Source: Roseomonas fluvialis (GTDB lineage: Bacteria > Pseudomonadota > Alphaproteobacteria > Acetobacterales > Acetobacteraceae). From it: a DNA stretch of 64,000 nt. A model generated the notes under the pieces. It saw only the letters and a list, made by a program, of their open reading frames with translations, made no database searches and had not been told where the DNA came from. Positions 49,551-58,937 of this stretch are shown in pieces. Made by a program: the position numbers and the translations under genes. How positions within the stretch are numbered: position 1 is the stretch's first letter; each line of letters opens with the position of its first letter. The stretch is from assembly GCF_022846615.1 (NCBI RefSeq), contig NZ_AP025637.1, positions 3,311,001 to 3,375,000 of the forward strand, given 5' to 3'.

Positions 49551-51863
49551 TCAGAAACGGGTGCCGAAGCCCAGGCGGAAGACCTGCGTCTCGTCGTAGG
49601 ACTTCTTCACCAGGGCCTGCGCCAGGTCGATGTTGATCAGGCCGATCGGGCTGCGCCAGGAGATGCCCACGCCCGCACCAACGCGCGGGGACGAATCGTC
49701 GCGCACGCAGTTCGGGAAGGTGGTCGGGCAGCCGGTGTCGTTAACGCTGTTGGGCAGGCCGTAGTTGCCGCCCGCGTCGATGAAGGCCCGGCCGATGAAG
49801 CCGAGTTCGGCGGGCAGCGGCAGCGGGAAGCGGAACTCGGCCGAGGTGGTCCAGAGCGTCTGGCCGCCGAGCGCGTCGTTGGTCGAGACGTCACGCGGGC
49901 CAGCACCACCCAGGGCGAAGCCGCGCAGATTCTCGCCGCCCAGGAAGAAGCGGTCGACGATGCGCGTGTCGTTGTCGCCATAGGGCACGAGGTAGCCTGC
50001 GCCGGCTGCGAGCACGAGCACGTAGTCGTTGTCGCCGAGCAGCCGTTCGAACGGGATGTAGTACTGCGCATCGCCGCGGAAGCGCACGTAGGAGACGTCG
50101 CCGCCCAGGCCCGCCCAGTCCATGCCGCCGCGGATGACGTAGCCGTCGCGCGGTTCGACGCGACTGTCGCGCCGGTCGTAGGTGATTGTGGTCGAGACCT
50201 GGCTGAGCAGCGTGCGCCCCGCCTGTTCCTGGATGAAGCGCGACGTGTTCGGGTCCACGTCGGTCAACTCGCGGTCAACCAGCGAGTAGGACCAGGACTG
50301 GCGCAGGCGTTCGTTGATCTCGTAGCCCATGCGCAGCGCGAAGCCGGCGCGGCGTTCGTCGTAGCCCGACGTGTCCTGCAGGTTGCGCGACACCAGGAAA
50401 ATGTCGGCGCCGGCCGCGAGGTTGCGGTCGAGGAATTGCGGGTCGGTGACCGAGACGTCCACCTGGCTGCGCCGCTGCGCCAGCGTCACGTTCAGGCGCG
50501 CATCGACGCCGGTGCCGAGCAGGTTGCGTTCGCGCAGGCCCACGTCGGCCAGCAGGCCGGCATCGGTCGAATAGCCGCCGCCGATGGTGAATTCGCCCGT
50601 CGCGCGCTCCGTCACCTGCGTGTTCAGGATGACGCGGTCGGGGGCCGAGCCCGGTGCGGAATTGATCTGCACATCCGAGAAATAACCCAGTGAGCGGATG
50701 CGTTCGCGCGACCGGCGCACCTGCTGCACGACCAGCGGGTCGCCCTCTGCCAGGCGGAATTCGCGGCGGATCACGCGGTCCTGGGTGCGGGTATTGCCGG
50801 TGATGTCGATGCGCTCGACGAAAGCGCGCGGGCCCTCGGTGATGTCGAAGGTCAGGTCGACGGTGCGCGCCTCGCGGTTGCGCACCACGCGCGGTTCCAC
50901 GTTGGCGAAGGGGAAGCCGCGGGTGGCGAGCAGTTCGGTCAGCTGCGTGTCGGCGCGCTCCACCGCGTCGCCGTCGTACCAGTCGCCGACCGACAGCGGC
51001 ACCTCGCGCTGCAGCCCCGCGGGGTCGAGGCCGCGCAGCGAACTGGTGATCTCGATCTTGCCGATCCGGTAGCGTGGGCCTTCGTTGATCGTATAGGTCA
51101 GGAAGAAGCCACTGCGGTCGGGCGCCAGTTCGGCGGTCGCGCCGGTGATCTCCACATCCGCATAGCCCTGGCGCAGGTAGAAGCGGCGCAGCAATTCGCG
51201 GTCAAAGGCGAGGCGATCCGGGTCGTAGTTGTCCGAGGTGGACAGCAGCCGGTACCAGGCCTGTTCGCGCGTCGCGATGATCTCCTTCAGGCGGCTGTCC
51301 GAATAGCTTTCGTTGCCGACGAAGCCGATGCGCGAGACGAGCGCGATATTGCCCTCGGTGATCTCGAAGACCACGTCGACGCGGTTCTGGTCGAGCTCGA
51401 TGACCTTGGGTTCGACCGTCGCGCCGAAGCGGCCACGGCGGGCATAGATCTCGAGGATGCGCTGGCGGTCGGCCTGCGCGGCGGCTGGGGTGAAGACGCC
51501 GCGCGGTCGCAGCTGGACCTCGCCGCGCAGCACTTCGCTGGTGACGCGGCGATTGCCTTCGAAGCCCACGCGGTTGACCAGTGGGTTCTCGACCACGCGC
51601 ACGATGACGCGGTTGCCCTCGGGCCGGATCTCGACATCGCGGAACAGGCCGGTGGCGAACAGCGCGCGCAGCGAGCGGTCGAGCCGGTCGGCATCGGCCG
51701 GTTCGCCCGGCTGCACCAGCATGTAGGAGCGAATCGTATCGGCTTCGATTCGCTGATTGCCCTGAACCTCGATGGTGGCAACGCGCCCTGGCGCCTGCGC
51801 CGAGGACGGGAGCGCCATCACGAGGGCGGCGAGGACGAAAAGGAGGGTGCGGAGCCTGGTCAA
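49551..51863 (-). CDS. bamA: Outer membrane protein assembly factor BamA
   Basis: Core of the BAM complex that inserts beta-barrel proteins. The 770-residue precursor has signal peptide MTRLRTLLFVLAALVMALPS (cleaved near SAQA). Five POTRA domains follow (IEVQGNQRIEADTIRSYM in the first), then the 16-strand barrel, ending in the terminal aromatic FRLGFGTRF. Loop motif VRFRGDAQYYIPF and FFLGGENLRGF are typical. No ATG or GTG fits; TTG at 51863 gives the signal peptide, with AGGTG nearby. It follows rseP after a 476-base gap. Confidence 0.96.
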   Translation of the reverse strand: MTRLRTLLFVLAALVMALPSSAQAPGRVATIEVQGNQRIEADTIRSYMLVQPGEPADADRLDRSLRALFATGLFRDVEIRPEGNRVIVRVVENPLVNRVGFEGNRRVTSEVLRGEVQLRPRGVFTPAAAQADRQRILEIYARRGRFGATVEPKVIELDQNRVDVVFEITEGNIALVSRIGFVGNESYSDSRLKEIIATREQAWYRLLSTSDNYDPDRLAFDRELLRRFYLRQGYADVEITGATAELAPDRSGFFLTYTINEGPRYRIGKIEITSSLRGLDPAGLQREVPLSVGDWYDGDAVERADTQLTELLATRGFPFANVEPRVVRNREARTVDLTFDITEGPRAFVERIDITGNTRTQDRVIRREFRLAEGDPLVVQQVRRSRERIRSLGYFSDVQINSAPGSAPDRVILNTQVTERATGEFTIGGGYSTDAGLLADVGLRERNLLGTGVDARLNVTLAQRRSQVDVSVTDPQFLDRNLAAGADIFLVSRNLQDTSGYDERRAGFALRMGYEINERLRQSWSYSLVDRELTDVDPNTSRFIQEQAGRTLLSQVSTTITYDRRDSRVEPRDGYVIRGGMDWAGLGGDVSYVRFRGDAQYYIPFERLLGDNDYVLVLAAGAGYLVPYGDNDTRIVDRFFLGGENLRGFALGGAGPRDVSTNDALGGQTLWTTSAEFRFPLPLPAELGFIGRAFIDAGGNYGLPNSVNDTGCPTTFPNCVRDDSSPRVGAGVGISWRSPIGLINIDLAQALVKKSYDETQVFRLGFGTRF

Positions 51864-51957
51864 CGAATCGGCACCTGATGTTGTGGCGGGCAGCGGGGGC
51901 CGGACACTAGCCGAGGGTCCCCCCCAGGGAAACCCCGGAGGTTTCGTGCGCCATCAT

Positions 51958-52204
51958 GCGCCGGGCGCCGGCATGCGCCAGCTTGGCTTGCGCGCCGTGG
52001 ACTGGCACCCAGGGGGCCGCGGGCAAGTTGGGCGCGCTCGCGCCTTGCGCTCCCCGATCGCTGCGCGATCGGGGTTTTTGCATGCCCTCACGCGCCGGGC
52101 GCCGGCATGCGCCAGCTTGGCTTGCGCGCCGTGGACTGGCGCCCAGGGGGGAGCGGGCAAGTTGGGCGCGGTCGCGCCTTGCGCTCTCGGATCGCTGCGC
52201 GATC
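51958..52204. repeat. Tandem direct repeat, two ~113-bp copies with 134-bp period
   Basis: Copy 1 runs 51958-52070 and copy 2 runs 52092-52204. They are near-identical through GCGCCGGGCGCCGGCATGCG, the AGCTTGGCTTGCGCG segment, and GATCGCTGCGCGATC, with a few differences around 52008, 52018-52022 and 52037. A shorter, diverged trace (GCGCGCTTGGCTTACGCC) begins near 52226. The repeat fills most of the non-coding region between rseP and bamA. No ORF in it looks protein-like. Confidence 0.85.
52052..52079 (+). terminator. Rightward intrinsic terminator inside repeat copy 1
   Basis: Arms CCCCGATCG (52052-52060) and CGATCGGGG (52066-52074) are exact complements with a 5-base loop that can close to three, followed at once by TTTTT. 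It is a textbook Rho-independent terminator on the plus strand, yet both neighbours (bamA, rseP) are on the minus strand. Copy 2 of the repeat keeps a shortened hairpin but lacks the T-run. A small plus-strand RNA ending here is a possibility. Confidence 0.7.
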
Positions 52205-52298
52205 CGCCGTTCCTGGTCCCTCAGATGCGCGCTTGGCTTACGCCGAACACCGTCGCTCCGGCATGGCTGGCGATCCGGACGTGGTCGCGCCCTCCGCG

Positions 52299-52322
52299 CC
52301 CGGATCGCGGCAGGGATCCGGG
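52299..52322. terminator. Hairpin just downstream of rseP
   Basis: Arms CCCGGATC (52299-52306) and GATCCGGG (52315-52322) with an 8-base loop lie 17 bases past the rseP stop. There is no T-run on the minus-strand side, so termination would need Rho, or the hairpin protects the rseP mRNA end. It has the same GATC-centred core as the nearby repeat hairpins. Confidence 0.45.
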
Positions 52323-52339
52323 CGAAGGGGCGGGTGGTG

Positions 52340-53440
52340 CTACCCGAGCAGACCGCTCACCCAGCGCACCACGCCGAGCTGCGTCAGGTCGTTCCAGGTC
52401 GCGAAGATCATGAGCGTGATCAGCAACGCGAAGCCGCCGCGGAAGGCGTATTCCTGCGTGCGCGCCGTCAGTGGCCGGCCGCGGATCGCCTCCGCCGCAT
52501 AGAACACCAGGTGGCCGCCATCCAGGATCGGGATGGGGAACAGGTTGATCAGCGCCAGGTTCACCGACAGGATCGCGATGAAGGAAACCAGGGTCAGCAC
52601 GCCCATGTCGGCGACCTCGCCCGACAGCTGCGCGATGCGCAGCGGCCCGCCGATCTCCTCGGTGCCGCGCTGGCCGGTGATCATCTGCCACACGCCCACC
52701 AGCGTCTGGCCGGACACCGAGACCATGTGCCAGGTGCCCTCGAGCACCGCGTTGAAGGGGTCGAGCTTCTCGCGTTCGATCGCCCCGCCCGTCACGCCCA
52801 GCATGCCGCGACCGTCATCGGGGCGCGCGACAGGGGTGGCGACCACCTTCATCTCGGCATCGCCGCGGCGCAGCAGGATCTCGACCGGCTGGCCGGCGCG
52901 GCCCTGGATGTGGCGCTGCAGCTGGTCGAAGCGCGCGATGCGCTCGCCATCCAATGCGACGATGCGGTCGCCGGGCACCAAGCCGGCGCGCTCGGCGGCG
53001 GACCCCGCCACCACGGTCTGCACCGCGGTCGAACCGACCGGCTTGCCATGCGTGGCGAAGACCACCGCGAACAGGATGGCGGCGAGCAGGAAGTTGAAGG
53101 CCGGACCCGCGGCAACCACGATGGCGCGGTCACCGACCGACTTTTCGTGGAAGCTCTCGCCGGCGCGGAAGCTGCCAGGTTCTGGCGGCGTATCCCCGGC
53201 ATGCTCCATGCCGTGCATCTTCACGTAGCCGCCCAGCGGGATCCAGCCGATCCGCCATTCGCAGCCGCGCTTGTCGTTCCACGACGCGATGGCGCGCCCG
53301 AAGCCGATCGAGAAGCGCTCCACATGCACGCCGCGCCAGCGGGCCGCCAGGTAGTGCCCAAGCTCGTGCACGAAGATCAGGACGCCCAGCACCACCACGA
53401 AGGCGAGGATGGTGCGGAAGGGGTCGGGCAGGAAATCCAT
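52340..53440 (-). CDS. rseP: Site-2 intramembrane zinc protease RseP
   Basis: Cleaves membrane-spanning anti-sigma factors after a first cut, releasing envelope-stress sigma factors. The 366-residue protein has the zinc motif HELGH (residues 25-29) in the first membrane helix and the matching LDGGH late in the chain, with one PDZ domain (TVVAGSAAERAGLVPGDRIVALDG) between. GGYVKMHGME is also typical. It sits between dxr and bamA, the classic order. Confidence 0.95.
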   Translation of the reverse strand: MDFLPDPFRTILAFVVVLGVLIFVHELGHYLAARWRGVHVERFSIGFGRAIASWNDKRGCEWRIGWIPLGGYVKMHGMEHAGDTPPEPGSFRAGESFHEKSVGDRAIVVAAGPAFNFLLAAILFAVVFATHGKPVGSTAVQTVVAGSAAERAGLVPGDRIVALDGERIARFDQLQRHIQGRAGQPVEILLRRGDAEMKVVATPVARPDDGRGMLGVTGGAIEREKLDPFNAVLEGTWHMVSVSGQTLVGVWQMITGQRGTEEIGGPLRIAQLSGEVADMGVLTLVSFIAILSVNLALINLFPIPILDGGHLVFYAAEAIRGRPLTARTQEYAFRGGFALLITLMIFATWNDLTQLGVVRWVSGLLG

Positions 53441-53469
53441 CGCGTCCAGTTCCTTGGGCGTCGGGCCCG

Positions 53470-54651
53470 TCAGGCCGCGACCCGTTCCGCGGCGATCCTG
53501 GCCGCTTCGTCTCGTGCAGCGGCATCGAGCGCCAGGATGGCCCCCAATTCACTGGCCGCCGGCGCCCCGAGCCGCGCCAGCGCCTCCTCGACCACCACGG
53601 CGATGTCGAGGAAGCCCAGGCGACGGTCGAGGAACAGGCCCACGGCCACCTCGTTCGCTGCGTTCAATATGGTGGTCGCCCCGCAGCCCGCCCGCAAGGC
53701 CTCCCGCGCCAGGCGTAACGCGGGAAAGCGCACGGGGTCCGGGGCGAAGAAGTCAAGCCGGCCGAGCCCGACCAGGTCGAGCTTCGGCACCGCCGCCGCC
53801 ATGCGCGCCGGCCAGGCCAGAGCATGCGCGATGGGCGTGCGCATGTCGGGCGACCCGAGCTGCGCCATCACCGACCCGTCCGAATAATGCACCAGGCCAT
53901 GCACGGTGGATTGCGGGTGGACCAGCACCTCGACCCGGTCCTCTGGCACCGGGAACAGGCGGACGGCCTCGATCAGTTCCAGGCCCTTGTTCATCATGGT
54001 GGCGGAATCGACGCTGATCTTGGCCCCCATGGACCAGACCGGGTGCTTCACCGCGGCCTCGGGCGTGACGGCGGCCATCTGCTCGAGCGGCATGGTGCGG
54101 AAGGGGCCGCCGGAGGCTGTCAGCACGATCTTCTCGACGGTGGCGTAGGGGTCGGTGCCGCCGCCGCGGGCCTCCAGCGCCTGGAAGATGGCGTTGTGTT
54201 CGGAATCGACGGGCAGCAGGGTCGCGCCGGCGGCGCGGGCCACCGCCAGGACGATTTCGCCGGCGCATACCAGCGCTTCCTTGTTGGCAATGGCGACCAC
54301 GCCGCCGCGGCGCAGCGCCGCCAGCGTAGCGGGCAGCCCGGCCGAGCCCACGATGGCCGCCATGGTCCAGTCGGCGGGGCGGGCGGCGGCGTCCACCACG
54401 GCCTCGGGGCCGGCCGCGGTCTCGATGCCGCTGCCGGCGAGCGCATCGCGCAACGCCGCCAGGCAGGACGCGTCGGCCACCACCGCGAGGCGCGCGCCCA
54501 GCCGCCGCGCCTGGGCCGCAAGCCCCGCCACGTCGCGGTTCGCGACCAGCGCCTCGACGCGGAAGGTCCCGGGCGCCGCCGCGTCGATCAGCGCCACCGT
54601 GCTGCGCCCGACCGACCCGGTGCATCCGAGGATGGTGATGCTGCGCGTCAT
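53470..54651 (-). CDS. dxr: 1-deoxy-D-xylulose 5-phosphate reductoisomerase
   Basis: Second step of the non-mevalonate isoprenoid pathway. The 393-residue protein begins MTRSITILGCTGSVGRSTVA (NADPH binding), then AIVGSAGLPATLAA, IANKEALVCAG, LPVDSEHNAIFQAL (metal-binding Asp and Glu), TASGGPFR, WSMGAKISVDSATMMNKGLE and ILNAANEVAV. The ATG overlaps the cdsA stop by 4 bases. Confidence 0.97.
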   Translation of the reverse strand: MTRSITILGCTGSVGRSTVALIDAAAPGTFRVEALVANRDVAGLAAQARRLGARLAVVADASCLAALRDALAGSGIETAAGPEAVVDAAARPADWTMAAIVGSAGLPATLAALRRGGVVAIANKEALVCAGEIVLAVARAAGATLLPVDSEHNAIFQALEARGGGTDPYATVEKIVLTASGGPFRTMPLEQMAAVTPEAAVKHPVWSMGAKISVDSATMMNKGLELIEAVRLFPVPEDRVEVLVHPQSTVHGLVHYSDGSVMAQLGSPDMRTPIAHALAWPARMAAAVPKLDLVGLGRLDFFAPDPVRFPALRLAREALRAGCGATTILNAANEVAVGLFLDRRLGFLDIAVVVEEALARLGAPAASELGAILALDAAARDEAARIAAERVAA

Positions 54652-55505
54652 CGCCACAGCGGCTGCCCCTGCCCCAGCGCGAAGGCGAGCAGCGCGGCAA
54701 CGGGGGCTGCCGCGATCACACCGTCGAGCCGGTCGAGCAGCCCGCCATGACCGGGGATGAGGGACGAGGTGTCCTTCACGTCGAAGCGACGCTTGATCCA
54801 GCTCTCGATCAGATCGCCCGCCTGCGCCATGACGCCCAGCATGGCCGCGACCGCTGCCGCGCGGGAAGCCCCCCCGGGGGCGAGCACCGCCGCCGTGGCG
54901 ACGCCCACCAGCACCGCCGAGGCCAGCCCCCCCGCTGCCCCCGACCAGGTCTTGTTGGGCGAAATCGCGGGAGCGAGCTTCGGCCCGCCGAAGGCGCGCC
55001 CCGCCATGTAGGCACCGATGTCCGACGCCCAGACCACCAGGAACAGGAACAGGACGTTGGCGCGCCCGGCATAGTTGTCGTGGCGCAATTCGATCAGCGC
55101 GATGCCGGCGATGCCGATATACAGCACACCCGCCGCCAGCCAGCCCGCCGGCTGCTGCGGGCGGTCCGGCCCGCGCATGCGCGCCGCCGTCCACCAGGTG
55201 AGCGCCCACCCGATGGCCAGCGCGACAAGCGCTGCGCGCGGATGCTCCGCCACCGCCAGCACGCCCGCGGCGAGCACCGCGACCGGCACCGCCAGGCCCG
55301 GCAGCACCCGCGTGCGCAGGCCGCACAGATGCACCCATTCCCAGGTCAGCAGCGCCACCGCGATGGCGATCAGCAGCGTCCAGGGTTCCGCGCCGAGCCA
55401 GATGCAGGCCAGCGCCGCCGGCCCCAGCACGAGCGCCGACAGGAATCGCCGGCGCAGGTCCCGCCAGCGCTTCCCGGCATCCGCGGGGATGGCCGCCTGG
55501 CTCAG
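54648..55505 (-). CDS. cdsA: Phosphatidate cytidylyltransferase
   Basis: Makes CDP-diacylglycerol for phospholipid synthesis. The multi-spanning protein (about 285 residues) ends with the CTP-transferase signature (SPNKTWSGAAGG ... SWIKRRFDVKDTSSLIPGHGGLLDRLDG, quoted in parts). No ATG or GTG lies near the natural N-terminus. A CTG overlapping the uppS stop (CTGA), with GGAG just upstream, gives a sensible start. The alternative is an ATG 81 bases further upstream inside uppS. It overlaps dxr by 4 bases at its end. Confidence 0.9.
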   Translation of the reverse strand: MSQAAIPADAGKRWRDLRRRFLSALVLGPAALACIWLGAEPWTLLIAIAVALLTWEWVHLCGLRTRVLPGLAVPVAVLAAGVLAVAEHPRAALVALAIGWALTWWTAARMRGPDRPQQPAGWLAAGVLYIGIAGIALIELRHDNYAGRANVLFLFLVVWASDIGAYMAGRAFGGPKLAPAISPNKTWSGAAGGLASAVLVGVATAAVLAPGGASRAAAVAAMLGVMAQAGDLIESWIKRRFDVKDTSSLIPGHGGLLDRLDGVIAAAPVAALLAFALGQGQPLWR

Positions 55506-56245
55506 GACCGTGCTCCGTAGCGGCGTTCGCGGCGGCGGAAATCCTCGATCGCCTGCGCCAGGTCCCGCGCGGCGTAGTCCGGCCACAGCACGTCCTGGAA
55601 GACGAATTCGGCATAGGCTGCCTGCCAGAGCAGGAAGTTCGACAGCCGCTGCTCGCCCGAGGTGCGGATGATCAGGTCCGGGTCCGGGATGCCCGCGGTC
55701 TGCAGCAGGGTGGCGAAGCGGGCCTCGTCCAGCGCCTCGGGGGCGAGGCGCCCCGCCGCGGCCTCGCGCAGCGCGGCGCGGACGGCCGACAGGATCTCGT
55801 CCCGCGCGCCATAGGACAGCGCGACGTTCAGGTTGAGCCGCGTGCCGCCGGCGGTCGCTTCCTCGGCGGCGCGGATGGCACGCACCATCTCGGGGCCAAA
55901 GCGCGCGTAGTCGCCGATGATGCGCAGGCGCACGCCTTCCTTGACCAGGGTGGCGACCTCGGCGCGCAGGTACAGCCGCAGCAGGCCCTTCAGCGCCGAG
56001 ACTTCCTCAAGCGGGCGGCGCCAGTTCTCGGAGGAGAAGGCGAACAGAGTCAGCCAGGTCACGCCGAGGTCGGCGGCGGCCTCCACCGTGCGTCGCGCGG
56101 CCTCCGCGCCGGCCTTGTGGCCGAGTGCGACCGGCAGGCCGCGCCCCTGCGCCCAGCGCCGGTTGCCGTCCATGATGATGGCGACATGCGCGGGGGCGGC
56201 CGGCGGGGCCGCAGGCAGGCGCGCGGGCTCGCTCAGCGCGCTCAT
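55502..56245 (-). CDS. uppS: Undecaprenyl diphosphate synthase (isoprenyl transferase)
   Basis: Builds the C55 lipid carrier for peptidoglycan and polysaccharide units. The 247-residue cis-prenyltransferase has AIIMDGNRRWAQ (catalytic Asp26), GHKAGAEAARRTVEA, LTLFAFSSENWRRP, LNVALSYGARDEI and DLIIRTSGEQRLSNFLLWQ. It lies between frr and cdsA, with its stop overlapped by the presumed CTG start of cdsA. Confidence 0.97.
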   Translation of the reverse strand: MSALSEPARLPAAPPAAPAHVAIIMDGNRRWAQGRGLPVALGHKAGAEAARRTVEAAADLGVTWLTLFAFSSENWRRPLEEVSALKGLLRLYLRAEVATLVKEGVRLRIIGDYARFGPEMVRAIRAAEEATAGGTRLNLNVALSYGARDEILSAVRAALREAAAGRLAPEALDEARFATLLQTAGIPDPDLIIRTSGEQRLSNFLLWQAAYAEFVFQDVLWPDYAARDLAQAIEDFRRRERRYGARS

Positions 56246-56317
56246 GCGCGCTGTCCCCCGGTCCCTGCCCTGGCCCGTGCTGAGCCCAACGCCCTTCTCC
56301 GTGCCTGTGCCGCGCGG

Positions 56318-56884
56318 TCAGACCGTGCGGATGTCCTTTTCCTTTTCGACCAGCGCGGCATCCACCTGCTTCACGTACTGGTCGGTCAGCTTCTGGATCT
56401 CGGTCTCGGCCTGCTTGACCTCGTCCTCGCTGGCCTCGTGCTTCTTGATCCAGCCCTTGGCCTGCTCCATGCCGTCGCGGCGCACGCCGCGGATCGAGAC
56501 ACGGGTCTGTTCCGCATAGCGTGCGGCGGCCTTCGCCAGGTCGTTGCGGCGCTCGGTGGTGAGCGGCGGCAGCGGCACGCGGATCACCTGGCCCTCGGCC
56601 TGCGGGTTGAGGCCGAGGTTCGCCTCGCGGATCGCGGATTCGACGGCCTTGGTCAGCGCCTTGTCCCACACCTGCACCGACAGCAGCCCGGGCCCGGCGA
56701 CGGAGATGTTCGCGACCTGGTTGAGCGGCGTCACGGACCCATAGGCCTCGACCCGGATCGGTTCGAGCAGCGCGGGGCTGGCACGGCCGGTGCGCAGGCC
56801 CTGGAATTCCTTTTTCAGCGTCTCCATCGCGCCATCCATACGGCGCGTCAGGTCCTGCTTCAGGGCCTTGATGTCGGCGGCCAT
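56318..56884 (-). CDS. frr: Ribosome recycling factor
   Basis: Splits post-termination ribosomes with EF-G. The 188-residue protein is the expected length, with LRTGRASPALLEPIRVEAYG, TPLNQVANISVAGPGLLSVQ, RVPLPPLTTERRNDLAKAA and a three-helix bundle C-terminal part ending KDIRTV. It lies between pyrH and uppS, the usual order. Confidence 0.97.
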   Translation of the reverse strand: MAADIKALKQDLTRRMDGAMETLKKEFQGLRTGRASPALLEPIRVEAYGSVTPLNQVANISVAGPGLLSVQVWDKALTKAVESAIREANLGLNPQAEGQVIRVPLPPLTTERRNDLAKAAARYAEQTRVSIRGVRRDGMEQAKGWIKKHEASEDEVKQAETEIQKLTDQYVKQVDAALVEKEKDIRTV

Positions 56885-56998
56885 GGGGCGGTCTCCCTCA
56901 GAGTGTACGACGAAGGCGGAGCGGCGAGGCCCTGCCCGCCGGACCGGTCGGTCTGTCTGCGGGCCGGCAGGCGCGGACGGGCATGCTGTCGCGGTCTC

Positions 56999-57724
56999 TC
57001 AGTGCTGGTGTTCGTGGACGGTGGTGAAGCGGCCCTCGCCCTTCATCACTGCGGTGAAGGCGCCGGGCTCGTGGATGTTGAAGACGATGATCGGCAGGTG
57101 GTTCTCGCGCGCCAGGCTGATCGCGGCCGCATCCATCACCGCGAGGTCGCGCGCGAGCATATCGAGGTAGGTGAGCGTGACGTAGCGCTCGGCATTCGGG
57201 TTCTTGCGCGGGTCGGCGGAATAGACGCCGTCCACCTGCGTGCCCTTGAGCAGCGCGTTGCAGCCCATCTCGGCCGCGCGCAGGGCGGCGGCGGTGTCGG
57301 TCGTGAAGAAGGGGTTGCCCGTGCCGGCGGCGAAGATCACCACGCGGCCCTTTTCCATGTGTCGCGTCGCGCGGCGGCGGATGAAGGGTTCGCAGACGGA
57401 CGACATGGGGATGGCGGATTGCACGCGCGTCGGCACGCCCACCTTCTCGAGCGCGGATTGCATCGCCAGCGCGTTCATCACGGTGGCGAGCATGCCGATC
57501 GAATCGGCCTGCGCACGATCCATGCCGGCCGCCGCACCGGAGACGCCCCGAAAGATGTTGCCGCCGCCGATCACCATGCAGACCTCGACCCCGAGGCCGA
57601 CCACGCCGCGCACATCCTCGGCGATGCGGCGGCAGACCGCGGTGTCGAGCCCGTAGTCGCGATCGCCCATCAGGGCCTCGCCGGAGACTTTCAGCATGAC
57701 GCGCTTGTAGGCTGGCTCGCTCAT
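56999..57724 (-). CDS. pyrH: Uridylate kinase
   Basis: Phosphorylates UMP to UDP. The 241-residue amino-acid-kinase-fold protein has [60 protein letters not shown] and [17 protein letters not shown]. It lies between tsf and frr; gaps of 211 and 114 bases on either side show nothing distinctive. Confidence 0.97.
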   Translation of the reverse strand: MSEPAYKRVMLKVSGEALMGDRDYGLDTAVCRRIAEDVRGVVGLGVEVCMVIGGGNIFRGVSGAAAGMDRAQADSIGMLATVMNALAMQSALEKVGVPTRVQSAIPMSSVCEPFIRRRATRHMEKGRVVIFAAGTGNPFFTTDTAAALRAAEMGCNALLKGTQVDGVYSADPRKNPNAERYVTLTYLDMLARDLAVMDAAAISLARENHLPIIVFNIHEPGAFTAVMKGEGRFTTVHEHQH

Positions 57725-57935
57725 GGGTGGCGCTTGGCGTCTCGCTGTGACTGGGGCGCGCCCATATAGGCGCCGCCCAGGGGAACGGGCAAGGCGCCGG
57801 GCAAGGCGGCGGGGATCGGGCGGCGGGGAAGCATGCGGCGCGACATGTGGCGCGCAAAAGCGGCGGGACCGGGGCAGGCCCCGGGGCCGCGGTCGAAGCC
57901 GGCGCGGAGAGGCTGTCCGCGCCGGCGCCGGGATC

Positions 57936-58874
57936 TCAGGCCTGGCCGGCGGCCGCGGCCACCTCGGCGGCGAAGTCGGAGGCCGCCTTCTCGATGCCTT
58001 CGCCGAGCTGGTAGCGGGCGAAGCCGGTCAGGTTGCCACCCGCCTTCTTCACCACTTCCTTCACGCGGCTCTCGCCGTCATGGACCCAGACCTGCTCGAG
58101 CAGGACCACTTCCTCGTAGTACTTGCGGATGCGGCCCTCGACCATCTTCTCGATGATCGCCTCGGGCTTGCCGGAGGCGCGCGCCTGCTCGCTCAGCACG
58201 TCGCGCTCGCGCGCCAGCGCCGAGGGATCGACGGCGGAGGCATCGAGCGCCTCCGGCCGGGCGGCGGCGACATGCATGCCGATCTGCCGGCCGAGCGTCT
58301 CGAGCGCGTCGATCTCCGTCGCGCCTTCCAGCGCCACCAGGACGCCGATCTTGCCCATGCCCGGCTTCACCGCGGAATGGACATAGGTCGCGACCGCGCC
58401 AGAGGAGACATGCAGGCGCTTGGCGCGGCGGATCGACATGTTCTCGCCGATCGTGGCGATCAGGTGCGTCAGCTGCTCGCCCACCGTACGGAAGGACTGC
58501 CCGCCCTCGACCAGGTCGACCGACCCGGGGTAGCGCGCGGCCTTGATCGCCTCGATGTCGTCACCCACCGTGAGCACGAGCTCCGCCACGGCCGCGCAGA
58601 AGGCCTGGAAGTGCTCGTTGCGCGCCACGAAGTCGGTCTCGGCGTTGATCTCGACCATCGCGGCCGTGCGCGGCGCGGATGCAACCGCCACCAGGCCTTC
58701 AGCCGCGACGCGGCCGGACTTCTTGGCTGCGGCCGACAGGCCCTTCTTGCGCAGCCAGTCGATCGCGGCCTCCATGTCGCCGCCCGCTTCGACCAGCGCC
58801 TTCTTGCAGTCCATCATGCCCGCGCCGGTCTTCTCGCGCAGGTCGCGGACCATTGCCGCAGTGATCTCGGCCAT
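57936..58874 (-). CDS. tsf: Elongation factor Ts
   Basis: Nucleotide exchange factor for EF-Tu. The 312-residue protein starts [20 protein letters not shown], followed by [21 protein letters not shown] and [14 protein letters not shown], all signature segments. It follows rpsB by 63 bases, the near-universal order. Confidence 0.97.
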   Translation of the reverse strand: MAEITAAMVRDLREKTGAGMMDCKKALVEAGGDMEAAIDWLRKKGLSAAAKKSGRVAAEGLVAVASAPRTAAMVEINAETDFVARNEHFQAFCAAVAELVLTVGDDIEAIKAARYPGSVDLVEGGQSFRTVGEQLTHLIATIGENMSIRRAKRLHVSSGAVATYVHSAVKPGMGKIGVLVALEGATEIDALETLGRQIGMHVAAARPEALDASAVDPSALARERDVLSEQARASGKPEAIIEKMVEGRIRKYYEEVVLLEQVWVHDGESRVKEVVKKAGGNLTGFARYQLGEGIEKAASDFAAEVAAAAGQA

Positions 58875-58937
58875 CGGAGTGCTCCGTGGTTGCCAGGTGA
58901 AAAGGGGGAACCGGGGCCGCGCGGGCCCCGGCCGGTC

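Noticed and set aside
51958-52204. Insertion sequence or prophage attachment site between rseP and bamA
   Set aside because: No transposase or integrase frame, no terminal inverted repeats and no target duplication; a simple tandem repeat explains it better.
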